A stretch of DNA of 64,000 nucleotides from positions 26,824,811 through 26,888,810 of the forward strand of contig OY282605.1 in the NCBI GenBank assembly GCA_958298945.1. The letters run 5' to 3'. A program made the translations under genes and the position numbers. Shown piece after piece: positions 11,331-22,939 of this stretch. Source of the DNA: Atherix ibis (Eukaryota; Arthropoda; Insecta; Diptera; Athericidae). The notes beneath the pieces were generated by a model that was not told the DNA's origin, did not search any database, and worked only from the letters and a program-made list of their open reading frames with translations. Position 1 is the first letter of the stretch; every line of letters begins with the position of its first letter.

Positions 11331-12735
11331 TTTCATTATTTATGAGTTAATGATTTTGTTTTGAAATAAATTTTTATTTCAAGTCAAACCAAAGGCAAAT
11401 CTAATGTCCAGAATTATAAACCTCCGTTTACCCCCCACAACCCCCCCCTGTATTGCCGAGATTATTATCGCATGTGAAAAAATGAAGAAGAAGTTTTTTT
11501 TTATTCAAATACCCCAAAAAAAGTTATTATCTTTCTTATTTTTAAATTAAACTTTAACCGAAAATTGATTTAAAAGCTTCTCTCCAAAAGTGAGTGTAAA
11601 CAGCATAGCAGACGGAACTTGGAATGAAATGAAAGAAATGAAAAAACTTTTTTTGAGGTAGCAATTAATTTTTCAACATTTCATATTTCAGCAATAGGAC
11701 ACCTGTATGCGGGTTCTATTAACCCGAATGAGAGTATGTGTCAAAAATCATAGTCCAGCCGGGTTACATCATATTTGCTAGTTTAATAAAACCACTCGTA
11801 AATATTTATAACCAAAAACTTCAAATAATACGTTATCGATAATTACAAAGAAAATAAATCATTTCTTTTTTGCAGGTTTTGACTTTTCTTTAAGATAAGA
11901 AAAAAAAACGAATTTTATTTTTAAAAAAAACGTAATTTTTAATTGCTAGTGTGCTAGTTCCACCGAATAAGATCGAATTCTTAGAGTGGAAAAAAGAGCT
12001 TATATCTAATGAGAATGGTTCCTCCTAAAAAGGTTATCCAATTTGCGCCTTGGAAAATAAAGAAATATTAGAAATATTTTAAATTTAGATTTTAATTTTA
12101 ATTTTTTTTTAAATATATTTTTAAGATTATGCCATTTAATAAAAATAATAATATTATATAAATAATTGCACAAAAAAATTTTGTATTTTTTTCTGTTTTT
12201 TAATTTTTTTTTTGTAAAACCAAAATTCTATTTTTAATTAAATTTTCTGCAATCGATTTTTTTTAAATTTCTAGTATTTATTTTTGTTTTTTTCAATTTA
12301 ATACATTTTGAATGAAAAATTGTTTGCAATAATTTCAACGTAAAAATAATTAACGTAAAGAATTATTTAGTTTACGCTCTGTAAAGTAAAGCTAAATAAA
12401 TAATATGTTAAATTTAAATTTTAATTTTAAAAATCATTAATTATATTTTATTAACTTTGCCATTTGATACAAAATATTAGCTAATATTACAAACTCTCTT
12501 GCGAGGCTCAATTTTTTGGAGGTAATTTTTTAAGTGTTTTTGCAAATTTCGCATTGAAATTTGACTAAAAAATATCCTTTTAGGTATATAACTAAAAGGA
12601 AAAGATTTAAGAGTATTAGCTCGGAGGCTTATTTAAATATCCAAATTTCGAAATCATGTGTCAAGGATATTTTTCGCTCAATAAAGCAAAAATTCATTGT
12701 ATTTTGTGGTTTATTGCATCTTTTTACATAAAAAA
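11330..12735. other. No gene seen
   Basis: Very AT-rich with homopolymer tracts. Nothing recognisable on either strand. Confidence 0.4.
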
Positions 12736-12737
12736 TA

Positions 12738-13945
12738 TATTGGGTTTTTTATGATCCTAGGTAAAAAAATTTTTTCTTCAGAAATGATGAATAGTATCTT
12801 CTTTTAAATAATTTCATTGTATACAGGATGCTTTCCTTCTGCTTTCTATTCAGTTTTGGCCTGGCCAGAGTACAGTGAAGAGCCCTTGTATTTTTTCAAA
12901 ATGTCGGTCGATAAAGTGCATTTACGTCATTGTTTACTTTATGAATTCCGTAAAGACAATACCGCGAGTGAGGCAACCAAAAACATTTGCGAAGTGTATG
13001 GAGCAGATGTCATTAAAGTTCGGTAGGCACAAAGATGGTTTACAAAATTCCGATCTGGGGATTTTTCACTAATTGATAAACCACGTACCGGGCGGCCATT
13101 GAAGTCTGATGAGGACAAGTTAAAAGTCATAATTGACACCAATCCACGTCTAACCATCAGGAAGATCGCGTCGATGATGGGAGTCAACCGAACAATCGTA
13201 TTAAGACATTTGAAGCGTATGGGGATGGTTTCGCGGTACGACGTTTGGATACCTCATCAATTGTCGGCTGCCAATTTATTGGATCATGTTTCAACGTGCG
13301 ATGCTTTGAGTGCGAGACAAAAACATAAACCTTTTTTGCATCTTTTGGTAACGGGAGATGAGAAATGGGTCGTGTACAACAACGTGACAAGAAATAGACA
13401 TTAGGCTATACCTGGACAAGCCCCATTAACAACTTCGAAAGCCGAAATCCATCAAAAAAAAGTTATGCTTTGTGTTTGGTGGGATTGTAAGGGTATTGTG
13501 TATTTTAAACTCTTGGAACGCAATCAGACAATTACAGCAGAATGATATTGTCAGCAATTATCTAAATTGAACATTGCCCTTCACAAGGATGGACCAGAAT
13601 TGGTAAACAGAAAAGGGGTAGTGTTTCATCACGACAACGCGCGACCACATGTGGCTATGATGACCCAACGCAAGCTGAATGAGTTGAATTGGGTTGTTAT
13701 CAAGCATCCACCGTATTCTCGAGATCTTGCTCCTTCCGATTTTCATTTATTCCGATCACTGCAAAAAATTTTAAATGACAAAAAATTTGATACATTAGAG
13801 CAGGTAAAAACATCCCTTACTACATTTTTCGCATCAAAATCCACGGAATTTTACACTAATGGTATTAATAAGTTGATAGAAAAATGGGAGAAGGTTATAA
13901 GAACAGATGGAAATTATATAATTGAATAAATAAATAAAACATATC
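12738..13945 (+). mobile_element. Mariner element (mellifera/cecropia-like), right end lost
   Basis: The left end at 12740, after a TA, starts ttgggttttttatgatcc, a mariner-type terminal repeat related to that of the copy at 19006. A full-length transposase reading frame follows. No matching complement is found after the stop at 13929, and another mariner's sequence begins at about 13977. The right terminal repeat was therefore lost or has decayed beyond recognition. Confidence 0.8.
12901..13929 (+). pseudogene. Mariner transposase, full length with three nonsense codons
   Basis: From ATG 12901 to the stop at 13929 the frame is continuous (343 codons), the usual mariner length, with only in-frame stops at 13024, 13402 and 13543. 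N-terminus MSVDKVHLRHCLLYEFRKD, helix-turn-helix with FRSGDFSLIDKPRTGRP, the WIPHQLS linker, then the three catalytic positions: VTGDEKW, FHHDNARPH and LAPSDFHLF. The second and third Asp are 34 residues apart (DD34D). The KKVMLCVWWDCKGIVYF strand is intact. The protein was probably active before the stops arose. Family resemblance is to the mellifera/cecropia mariners. Confidence 0.92.
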
Positions 13946-13976
13946 TAAAAAAAAATGTTTAATTGTATATGTAAAA

Positions 13977-14716
13977 AACGGTCATAACTTTTGTGTTTTT
14001 TTCAAAAATTATTTATTTATTCATGAATATCTATTTTGTTCCCTTCAAAGTAAAACCCACCAGATATTATACACTTGTGCCAACGTTTCAGGGGGCCAGA
14101 TCTGGAGAATACGGTGGCTGCGGCATAATTAGTGTGTTGTTTTTGGACAAAAATTCAACTACGCGTGAGCAGGAGCGTTATCATTGTGTAAAAGCCAATT
14201 TTTGTTCTTCCACAAATTCGGGTGTTTCTGGCGGAATGCTTAACGCAACTTGCGCATAACTTGCAGGTAATATTCCTTATTGACCGATCTACCCTGTGGC
14301 AAGAACTCATGATGCACTACGCCCCTGAAATCGAAGAAAACTGTAAGCAAAACCTCCACATTCGACCGAACTCTGCGCTTTTCGTCGTTCACATCTTCTC
14401 GTCTCTCTGAGAACATTTTGTACCACCGATAAACGTTGCTTCGGTCCAAGGTAGCTTCACCATATGCCACAGTCAACATTCGAAATGCGTCCGCGTAATT
14501 AATTTTGTTTTTCATACAAAATTTGATACAGATTCTTTGATCAATTTTTTGAAATGGGCAAAAATCGAAGACGAGCCACAACACGTGCAAGCAAAGCAGT
14601 TGTCAAAAATTAACTGAACATTCATAAATTGGCCAAACTTGTTGGTATAAAGGAAATATATGAGTACCAACATAACGCCACAAAAAAAATTAGCGAAACT
14701 TTTTGAACAGACCTCG
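13977..14716 (-). mobile_element. Internally deleted mariner
   Basis: The right end, before the TA at 14717, is the complement of cgaggtctgttcaaaaagtt, a mariner terminal repeat also seen at 51193. The minus-strand coding remnants are the N-terminus (QRICIKFCMKNKINYADAFRML, then VYRWYKMFSERRED), a jump to RSNVEVLLTVFFDFRGVVHHEF, then EFLSKNNTLIMPQPPYSPDLAP and a second jump to KRWHKCIISGGFYFEGNKID. Both deletions remove catalytic residues, so this is a non-autonomous derivative of about 740 bp. The left terminal repeat is not recognisable, and its left edge abuts the previous mariner. Confidence 0.85.
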
Positions 14717-14719
14717 TAC

Positions 14720-16430
14720 AGTAATAGGGCTCAGAATGACCGGTAACATCTTCTCCCTCTTCATTTACAATGACAACTTCAGAACAAAATGTACATCAGA
14801 CCTTCACTTTTTTACGATACAATGGCTTTTTCACAATTATTTGTTTATTTTTAGAGTCTTATATATGGTAATTTTGCCAATTAACATATCCACCAAAAGA
14901 GAAATGAGCATCTTAAGTGTCTTAAAGCTGAAAACGTGGCTAAGGCAGGATCACCACTTTTGTAAACAAAACTTCCATATTTTTTTAACAAAATTTATTT
15001 CATTTAAAATGGCATATTTTAGTCTCAACAAATATTATCTCATATACTATTTATATGTAATAGCTCTTAAGTTACAGAAATATACTTTTAGAACTACAAA
15101 ATGGATAATCCTTTACCACGGAAGTGCTCTTATCCAAAAAGAACCTCAAATCACATTTTTACTGACTCAAAAAGTAAATTAACAAAAATAATCCCAAAAG
15201 TCTACCTTCCAAAAGAGGTTAATTTCTAATAACTAAGACCAGATCAAACAGACAATGAGGACCGTCTGGGTAGTCTGAATTTCAGCACACCAGGAGGAAC
15301 TCGGTACTCTGTAACAAATTAAGCTTAAAATTACTTATATCAATATACCATATAAAAAAGTACATTTAACATATTCCCTATAAACTTTTTAGCATTAACA
15401 ATCGATTAAAAGCATTGGTCTCTGTATCAGCCGGCCATAACGATCAAAATAAAAACTGATTTACTCCCGGCAATATTCCAAACTATATGGAATCCTATCA
15501 AAACACAAATCATTTTAATTGAACAAGTTTTCTATATGCTCATAGGATCTTCGTGAGATACTTAAATCCTCTGAAAGTAAAGATAAAATTTCTTTTGAAT
15601 TTTTCTTTAAAATTTTGTTCTGCTTGGTTAAAAATATTTTTAGGATCAAGTGTCAATTTAAATCTATTCTACAATATTTTGAAAGAAAAATAAATTAAAA
15701 ATTTCATAGGATTTTAAAAAAAAAATTAATTTAGATGCGTTTGAAAATTTTCAAGAGGCAGAAAACCTTTTAAAAAGAAAAAAAACTCTTTAAAATTTTT
15801 TTTATCAGTTGCAGAAGAATTTATTTTTTATTTGAACGCAATTTCCTTCCCGTTCACTTAATAAGAAAATATTCTTAATTTATTCGACAAGCTAATTTGC
15901 CAACCAAAATATTTCATGCTCTTATAGTGACAACAACTTATAACTTATGACCCTGTGAACTTTAAAATGCAAATAATATTATTTCAATATCATTTTTATG
16001 ATTATAGTTATTATTATGATTATTATGGTCACTAAGAACAAGATATGAACATACTTTGTCTTCGATTCCCGATATCCATATCGTTCAGAGTTCAATAAAT
16101 CAGAGCATAAGAGTCAAAAACGTAGTCGTCTCTGCTACATAAAGTCAATATTATTTCTACTTCCATTAAATTTAATGATAATCGACAGTTTTTAATCTGC
16201 TCTATACTAAGATGTATATAAAAATAAATTGATCGAAATAAATATGAAAAATTTCTTGATAATACAATATATTAAAAGGGGTGTAATTCTGTAGTTAATC
16301 GTAATATGAAATTTTGTCATTTAAAATTACAAGATGGGAGAATAAGCGCAACGAATAGAAAAAGGACTGTCCGTTTGCATATAAAGAGTTTTCGAATAAG
16401 AGTGATATGATTTTTTTTTCAACAAAAAAC
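14720..16430. other. No gene seen
   Basis: AT-rich. A 159-codon open frame at 14703-15182 is low-complexity and shows no domain, so I do not treat it as a gene. The region 15230-15480 is slightly less AT-rich but unrecognised. Confidence 0.4.
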
Positions 16431-16436
16431 ACACTA

Positions 16437-17675
16437 CGAGGGTCATTCAACAAGTACTTAGCCTACAAAAGAAATACGAAAATTTTAGAAAGGTTGCAAT
16501 TTATTTTTCCACATAATCTTTTTCAAGCTCGATATACTTGGCCCAGTGATGCTCTAACTTTTTTAACCCATCCAAAAAATACATATTCTCGAGGGAAGCA
16601 AAATAGGCCTCCGTGGCAACGATGACCTCCTCATTCGACCCAAATCTATTCCCGGCGAGTGATTTTTTCAGGTTTGGAACCAAAAAGTAGTTACAGGGGG
16701 CTAAATCTGGAGAGTACGGTGGATGGGGCAGCAATTCGTAGCAATTCGACCAATTTGGCCATGGCGATTGCGGAGGTGTGCGCCGGCGCGTTGTCGCGGT
16801 GGAACAGCACTTTTTTCTTCGCAAAGCGGGGCCGCTTTTTCTTCAATTCGACGTCAAATCGGCCCAATAAGTCAGCATAGTAGCGCCCCGTGATTGTATT
16901 ACCCTTCTCGAGGTAATCGATGTGGATCACACCTTGTGAATCCCAGAAAACGGTGGCCATCAACTTTCCGGCCGATCGAACAGTCTTCACCTTCTTTGGA
17001 GCACGTTCGCCGGGTGAAGTCCACTGTTTCGACTGTTCCTTGGTCTCTGGTGTGTACCAGTGAATCCATGTTTCGTCGACGGTCACGAAACGACGCAAGA
17101 ACTCCGCTGGATTGCGCTGAAACAGCGCCAAACACGTCGCCGATGTGGTCTTACGGTTGCGCTTGTTTTCCGGTGTGAGCAAACGCGGCACCCATCGCGC
17201 CGACAGCTTCCTCATGCCCAGTTCTTCGTGTAGAATATGATGCACCGTTCGTACTGCGACGCCCACAGTCTCAGCTATCTCGTGAACCTTCAATCAACGG
17301 TCTGCCAACACGAGATCGTGGACTTTTTTAACGTGCGGCCACGAACAAACTCGTTGAACCAATTCTTGACGGTCGCCATCGAAGGAGAAGAGTCACCATA
17401 CACAGCATCCAAGCGATCTTTGATTTCGCTACGCGTTTTCCCTTCCAAAAACAAGAATCTAATCACCGAACGATATTGTTCTTTTTCCATTTTTGTGCAA
17501 CCGACCGACACGCTCGCTTTCAAAGGCTCTCAAAACAAAACTAATGAAGGGAATCGACTGAAACTACTTGACTTGACAGTAGGCTACTAAAATAATGTAC
17601 TGCACGATGTTAAATTTCTTTTGTGACAGCAGCTCCATCGGGCGGTGAGGCTAAGTACTTGTTGAATGACCCTCG
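16437..17675 (-). mobile_element. Mariner element, complete ends with TA duplication
   Basis: Both ends are clear: left cgagggtcattcaacaagta, right its complement ending in gaatgaccctcg. TA target duplications flank it at 16435-16436 and 17676-17677. It is 1239 bp long and closely related to the element at 42600-43885, which has the same ends and a nearly identical transposase in the other orientation. Confidence 0.95.
16501..17490 (-). pseudogene. Mariner transposase, broken copy of the 42785 family
   Basis: Begins MEKEQYRSVIRFLFLEGKT. The helix-turn-helix continues to NEFVRGRT, where a deletion removes about 20 codons (the linker with the DEPRPGAP motif) and shifts the frame. The frame resumes with KVHEIAETVG and runs through WVPRLLTPENKRN, FVTVDETWIHWY (first Asp) and FHRDNAPAHT (second Asp). 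A second frameshift follows near 16735, at gaattgctacgaattg. The C-terminal part has LAPCNYF in place of LAPCDYF, so the third catalytic Asp is Asn. The end DYVEK is intact. Dead in at least three ways. Confidence 0.92.
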
Positions 17676-17739
17676 TAATTGTTAAGGAAATTCAAATGTT
17701 TTTTATTTTATGTGAAGTACAATCAATACAATTAAGTTT

Positions 17740-18640
17740 TGAATAAAACGTCATGCAAATGACCTCCACGACTTCTTTTGCAGGAACGAATTCGATGAAC
17801 CCAATTTTCGAGCAATTTTCCACTAAATCAAGTCGTATGTCATGAATAGAACGCTCAATATTGACTTCTAAAGCTTAAAGAGAGTCTGGTTTATTGCTAA
17901 ACACCAATGACTTTAAATAACCCCACAAGAAATAGTCGAGTGGTGTTAAATCACTACTTCTTGGAGGCCATTTAATGTCACAATTTCTTGAAATAATCGA
18001 ATCTCCAAACTTTTCTCGAAATAATTCGATTGTTGCACGTACTGTGTGGCACGTAGCCCCATCTTGTTGGAACCAGATGTTGTCAAGATCAACTTCTTCC
18101 AATTTCGGCCATAAAAACTTGGTTATCATCGATCTATACCGCTCTCCATTGACAGTAACGGTGTTACCAGCTTCATTTCGAAAGAAGTACGAACCGATGA
18201 TTCCACCAGACCAAAAACCACACCAAACTGTCAATTTAGGTTCATGAATAATTTGTGGATTTTCTTCGCACCAGAATCGACAGTTTTATTTATTTACCGC
18301 ACCACTAAGATGAAAGTGAGCCTCATCGGAGACGATGATGTTCTTAAAAAAATCATTATCGTTTTCAAGTTGTTCCAAGACAAAATCAGCAAATTCAGCA
18401 AATTCAGGACGTTTACGGTGGTCCAATGGCTTCAGTTCTTGAGTGATAACAATTTTATACGGATGCAAGCCCGAATCCTTTCTCAAAATCCGCCAGGTTG
18501 TGGTTTGAGACAGTCCCGATTCTTGAGAATATCTTGGAATCGACAAATTGAGGTCTTCAGCGACACTTGTCTGACCGGCAGCAATATTTTCATTACTTCG
18601 AGCGGTTCTTTATCTTATTGCCACTTGAGCATTATGTAAA
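17740..18640 (-). pseudogene. DD41D (rosa/Visitor-like) transposase
   Basis: Reads, from high to low coordinates: NIAAGQTSVAEDLNLSIPRYS, SQTTTWRILRKDSGLHPY, IIVSDEAHFHL (first Asp), NCRFWCEENPQIIHEP, LTVWCGFWSGGIIGSYFF, WFQQDGATCHT (second Asp) and DLTPLDYFLWGYLKS (third Asp). The second and third Asp are 41 residues apart by direct count, which defines the DD41D group. All three catalytic residues are present. Lesions: an in-frame stop near 18290 after GAVNK and a stop after NKPDSL near the C-terminus. The N-terminal end is missing. No clear terminal repeats were found. It is the best preserved of three DD41D remnants here and directly follows the mariner ending at 17675. Confidence 0.88.
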
Positions 18641-18659
18641 AGAAAATGTACGCAAGAAA

Positions 18660-19003
18660 AGTTGCAATTGGAGAACGATTATCATTTTGAAAAAATTTCC
18701 GAAATTATTGTTAAAAAAATAAGTTTCATTTTAATAAAAAAAAAAAAATTATTTTAATGTATTATTTTTTTACTAAGTTCTCCTCTTTCCTTACTAAGTA
18801 AACCTTAATATTTCAGGGTTATGAATTTTGTTTATTCTGTGAAAAACTTCATCGCAAATAAAATTACAAAAATCATAAAAAAATAAATATTTTTAGTTTA
18901 TGAAAAAGTTATTGTAAATTTTTTTAAAAAGTTTATTGTTAATAATTAAAAAAATATGGTAAAAAATGAAGAATTTTCTTACGAAAAACATTAATTGTAT
19001 ATC
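18660..19003. other. No gene seen
   Basis: Very AT-rich spacer between two transposons with long A and T runs. Nothing recognised. Confidence 0.4.
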
Positions 19004-19219
19004 TATTGGGTTGTCCGGAAAGTAATTTCGTTGTTTCCCAACAGAGGGCTTAATTGTATTTTATCACAACCAACTTCACACTTAAGCCACATAATCACAT
19101 GTATTTTAGCAAGGCTTCGATTGATTCTGCACGGTAGTTTTTGGTTTACACCCTTTTAAATATGTAAAGTGAAAAACAGCATTTTCGGCATATTTTACTT
19201 TTTTACTACAGAAAATATA

Positions 19220-20170
19220 AAAATGCTGTTCAAGCAAGAAAAAAATTATCCGATTTGTATAGGGAAGATGTGTTAAGTGAGCGCCAGTGCCAAGACTGGT
19301 TTGCAAAATTTCGATCCGGCAATTTTGATCTCGAAATGCACCACGTTCTGGAAGGCCAATTGAAGCTGATGAAGACACTATAAAGGCATTAATTGATGCA
19401 AACCAGCGAATAACAACTCGTGAAATCGCTGAGAGATTAAATTTATCAAATTCAATTGTTCATGATCATTTTAAACGGATAAGTTTTATCTCAAAGCTCG
19501 ACATATGGATTCCTCATCTTCTTACGTAAAAAAATTTGTGCCGTCGCATTGACGTTTGTGATTTGCTTCTCAAACGCCAAGAAAATTATCCATTTTTGAA
19601 GCGTATAATAACTGAGGTTGAGAAATGGGTTATCTACAATAATGTTAAACGCAAAAAATCCTGGAGTAGAAAAGATGAACCAGCTTAAAGCACTTCAAAA
19701 GCCAATATTCATCAAAAAAAGGTTATGCTATCTGTTTGGTGGGATTTCAAGGGAATCGTTTATTTTGAGCTTCTACCGAGCAACACAACGATCAATTCTA
19801 AAGTGTACTATCATCAGTTGGAGAAATTGAATAGAAAAAAGGCAAGAATTAATCAATAGGAAAGGACTAGTGTTCCAACAGGATAATGCGAAACCACATA
19901 AACGTTCGACCATTCGGCAAAAGCTTTTAGGGCTTGGATGGGATATACTGCCACACCCACCATACTCTCCAGACCTAGCACATTCCGATAATCATTTGTT
20001 CCAGTCTCTACAAAACTTTTTAGACGGTAAAACGTTTAATTCAAATGAGGAGGTCATAAAATCATTTAGATCAGCTTTTTGCCAGCAAAGAACAAAAATT
20101 TTATGAGCGTGGATTCATGCTACTGCCAGAAAGATGACAAAAAGTATTGGATCAGCACGGACAAAATTGA
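19220..20170 (+). pseudogene. Mariner transposase (mellifera-like), broken
   Basis: Order: CQDWFAKFRSGNFDLE, a frameshift in the linker, then RSGRPIEADEDTIKALIDANQ, LDIWIPHLLT, stop, CDLLLKRQENYPFLKRIIT, KKVMLSVWWDFKGIVYFELL, VFQQDNAKPH and SPDLAHSDNHLF. The second and third catalytic Asp are present with 34 residues between them. The first catalytic block reads TEVEKW where TGDEKW is expected, so the first Asp is Val. The N-terminal helix is truncated and several stops and frameshifts occur, including one near 19850 after RINQ. Clearly inactive. Confidence 0.9.
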
Positions 20171-20180
20171 ATTAAATAAA

Positions 20181-20381
20181 ATATTAATTCACTATAAGAA
20201 AATCGTCTTTCATTTTTATAAAAAAAAACTGACGTCACCACGCATCCTTGGAACTTTAAGGATGCGTGGTAACGTCAGTTTTTTTTTTATAAAAATGAAA
20301 GACGATTTTCTTAAAGTGAATTAATATTAGTGAATTAAGATTTTCTTATTCAAAAAAACTGACGAAATTACGCATCCTTGG
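20181..20381. repeat. 147-bp palindrome plus third half-copy
   Basis: 20181-20250 and 20257-20327 are reverse complements over roughly 70 bases with very few mismatches and a loop of only a few bases, near ccttggaactttaagg. A third, more diverged copy of the left arm follows directly at 20328-20381 in the left-arm orientation and includes actgacgaaattacgcatcc. The sequence lies at the 3' end of the mariner at 19006 and would form a very stable hairpin. Confidence 0.92.
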
Positions 20382-20494
20382 AAGTTTTTGCGCAATTAAT
20401 CAAAAATTTGACTATTTAAGTAAAATTTTAAACCACAATAACTCAAAGACTTATCAATATTCATACCTGTGAGTCTACTGGCCAAACATTTTAG

Positions 20495-21300
20495 AGCATT
20501 TGAAGTCGAAAACATCATTCAACTGCGCTTTCCTAGCAAAAAATCTCCGGGCTATGATACTATTACCACTGAAATATTAAAGCGCATGTGTCTAAAGAAT
20601 TAATTATTGTACTCATACATCATTCGCCGTATACCATATTTTCCCTAATTTTGGAACTTTTAATTAATTATTATGAACCCCAAACCAGTAGAAAAAAACT
20701 CATCTTTCTTACTGGATGACACTGGCATCTAAGCTTATCGTAAAAACCCCATTATAGGTATTCTAAAAACCACTCCTCATATCCTTCGAAGTTGACTTAA
20801 AAATTGGAGAGCAGAAATAAATGAAAAAAAGCATCCATATCACTTTCAATTTTTCCCGAAAACCAAATTCTTCCCATTACTTTACCAGCTGTATTATTCC
20901 ATCAGAAAATATGGTACATTCGATGGGACTCTATATCGACAAATGTTTAACTTACATTAAAACAAAGAACAATTATCAGAAAATTGCTACTTACTGTGTA
21001 CTGTAGGACTTTCAAACTTAAAATTAAGCCAATTTGGACTTACGAACTTAAACCATATTATGCGCTAGTGACCTAAGTGTTTCTTTTTAACGCGAAATGT
21101 ACATTACTCTTAAAAAAATATTTCATTCCCTTCTATGTAACCATTATAACACTCTTGTTAAAGAACTGCCCCTCTCCCCTTTCCCAAAAAATATCCAATG
21201 ATATCTTAAAAGGCAAAGAAACAATAATGGGAATTTTTTAAATTCGTCATACTTTCCCGTCAATGTTACCCTTTAAAAAAAGGACTCAATTTTAATATAT
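20495..21300 (+). pseudogene. Jockey-like LINE reverse transcriptase remnant
   Basis: The frame near 20499 reads FEVENIIQLRFPSKKSPGYD then ITTEILKRM, the start of a jockey-type reverse transcriptase (IIxxLxxKKSPGxDxIxxEILK). FWNF and IIMNPKP follow, matching WKFAxIxMIPKP. The palm with its YADD/FADD motif is missing: the sequence jumps to the thumb, INEKKSIHITFNFSRK, then CIIPSENMVHSMGLYIDKCL, then a frame with FPVNVTLKKRTQF at the C-terminal end. Internal deletion plus several frameshifts make it inactive. Confidence 0.75.
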
Positions 21301-21639
21301 TTAGTTGCAGATATCTAGAAAAATTATAAAAAATATTCTAAGATACAGCATGATTATTTTTGAATATGGTCAAAACTGTAAGGCATGAGTTTTTAATTAG
21401 AAGTACAATTTTTAATATATTTCGATAATTAAATATAAATAATAAAAATTATAACAAATAACGAAGTTTCCTTATGAGTAAAAGAAAATTATTATTTAAA
21501 CATCAACTGATGAAATTCGTTTAAAAATCACAAAAACTTATCTGAAAAACATTGCCAATTTCTAATAAAATCAAACAGAAAAACAGCAGAAAAATTTTAA
21601 CAAAATGCATATATTTATAGAGATTGAAAAAAATCCTAG

Positions 21640-22925
21640 GCACCGCTAAGCCAGCTCAGGTAGACGGGTTCGCCAAAACCCGAAGGTACAACCGGAATCG
21701 ACCTTGGTCTTTCAGCCGGTAGTAGCCACCCTGCATGTCATTCACGCACCATTCTCATTCGTCTTTTAAACAGTGCCACGGCAAACGCATTCAAGCATTC
21801 ATGTCTCTTTTTCACACTCAACACACCACTCACACCCACACCCTCCTCATTCACCACGATTCCACACGCCTCCAAATCACATAAGTCCCCGTACAGGCCA
21901 GACTCCACGAGAAGGTGCTTAACACTCTCCTCCTCCGCCCCACAAGGGCATCTAGCCTCTGTAGCCAGACCACGCCTATACAGGAAACCATTCATACTGC
22001 CGTGTCCCGTGAGCAAATACCCAAGGAACAGACCAAATTCAAAACCATACGCAGAGGAGAAGCACACATCCGGTATGAACATGTACGTCCCTCTGCCATT
22101 CACACTCTCATCCCATCGTTGCTGCCATATCTTATGCATCTTATTCTGAACCTCATCATTCCCAACCGGACAACCTGCCAGCGGCACGCCCCGCCGCAGA
22201 CGGTAGTGGATACTTCCACGCAGCACTTCCAGGTCCCATGGAATTTCTCCCATGAGAACCTGCATCGCCTCGGTCGACACGGTACTACACACATTTAAAC
22301 ATGCATACAATATCATACGCTGCACTGAGTTTATGGCCACCCTCGCATACTGGTGGGGCATTGTATCAGCCCACACACACGACGCATACATCGCACATGG
22401 AACGAACACACTTCTGTACAGGATTCTGACCGTTCTGGTCCGAAGCCCCCATACCTTGTGAAGCACTCGCACCAGCATTCCAGTCAAACCGGCCACGCGC
22501 CCCCTCAGACGTTGTAAGTGACGCCGAAAATTCAGCCTCTCCCCAACCATCAGTCAAAGGTACTTCACTTCCCGCGCGTATCGGACCCCAACCGTCTCCA
22601 AACGAATATTCAATAACATACACACGGTTTTCCTTTCGGAATCCCTCACAACCATTCTTTCCCCCCATTCACAAACCATACGCATAAAGCGGCTTCCCGC
22701 CACCTCCACCGCAGACCTACTCCCCCCCTCAATCAAGAGCAGAAGATCGTCCGCATATGCAACCACAACACAGCCGGCCTCCTCCAACTGCACCAAGAGA
22801 CCATTCATCATCATATTCCAGATAGTGGGGCCGGCCACAGATCCCTGTGGACAGCCATGCACCATCTGGCAAGGAAGATGAACAATACTATCACCCAATT
22901 GAACTCCATTTATTTATGCGTTAGA
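21640..22925 (-). mobile_element. 5'-truncated R1-like LINE
   Basis: The minus-strand sequence starts abruptly inside the reverse transcriptase at about 22925 and ends about 100 bases after the ORF2 stop, near 21640, as expected for a 5'-truncated retrotransposition product. The segment is strikingly richer in G+C than everything around it, suggesting a fairly recent arrival or a source with different base use. No obvious poly(A) tail is visible. Target duplications were not identified. Confidence 0.8.
21738..22898 (-). pseudogene. R1-like reverse transcriptase, C-terminal half, one nonsense codon
   Basis: One continuous frame of about 387 codons interrupted only by a TGA at 22551-22553 (between VKYL and LMVGERLNF). 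Motifs: GCPQGSVAGPTIWN (RT block 4), CVVVAYADDLLLLI (YADD polymerase active site), then the thumb and a long C-terminal domain with VRILYRSVFVPCAMYASCVW and VQRMILYACLN, which is typical of the R1 clade. The terminal knuckle RCPCGAEEESVKHLL keeps its first two Cys and the His, but the last expected Cys is Ser (ESGLY). The endonuclease and N-terminal RT are missing. It would have copied its RNA at a nicked target. Confidence 0.88.
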
Positions 22926-22939
22926 ATGCCGATAGTAAC

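Larger units (their letters stand above)
19006..20381 (+). mobile_element. Mariner element with rearranged right end
   Basis: The left end, after TA at 19004, starts ttgggttgtccggaaagtaa, a classic mariner terminal repeat. The right end is not a simple complement: the 3' untranslated part and terminal-repeat-like stretch (actgacgaaattac, matching the complement of gtaatttcgt in the left end) occurs three times between 20181 and 20381, once inverted. The true right boundary is therefore uncertain. Confidence 0.8.

Noticed and set aside
14703..15182. 159-codon frame as a gene
   Set aside because: Low-complexity AT-rich sequence (Leu, Ile, Phe, Tyr, Lys), no motif; its start overlaps the end of a mariner.
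20079..20324. 81-codon frame
   Set aside because: It runs from the decayed end of a transposase into a palindrome.
21640..22925. Possible rDNA location, because the LINE is R1-like
   Set aside because: No 28S or other rRNA sequence is visible next to it; other R1-clade elements insert elsewhere.
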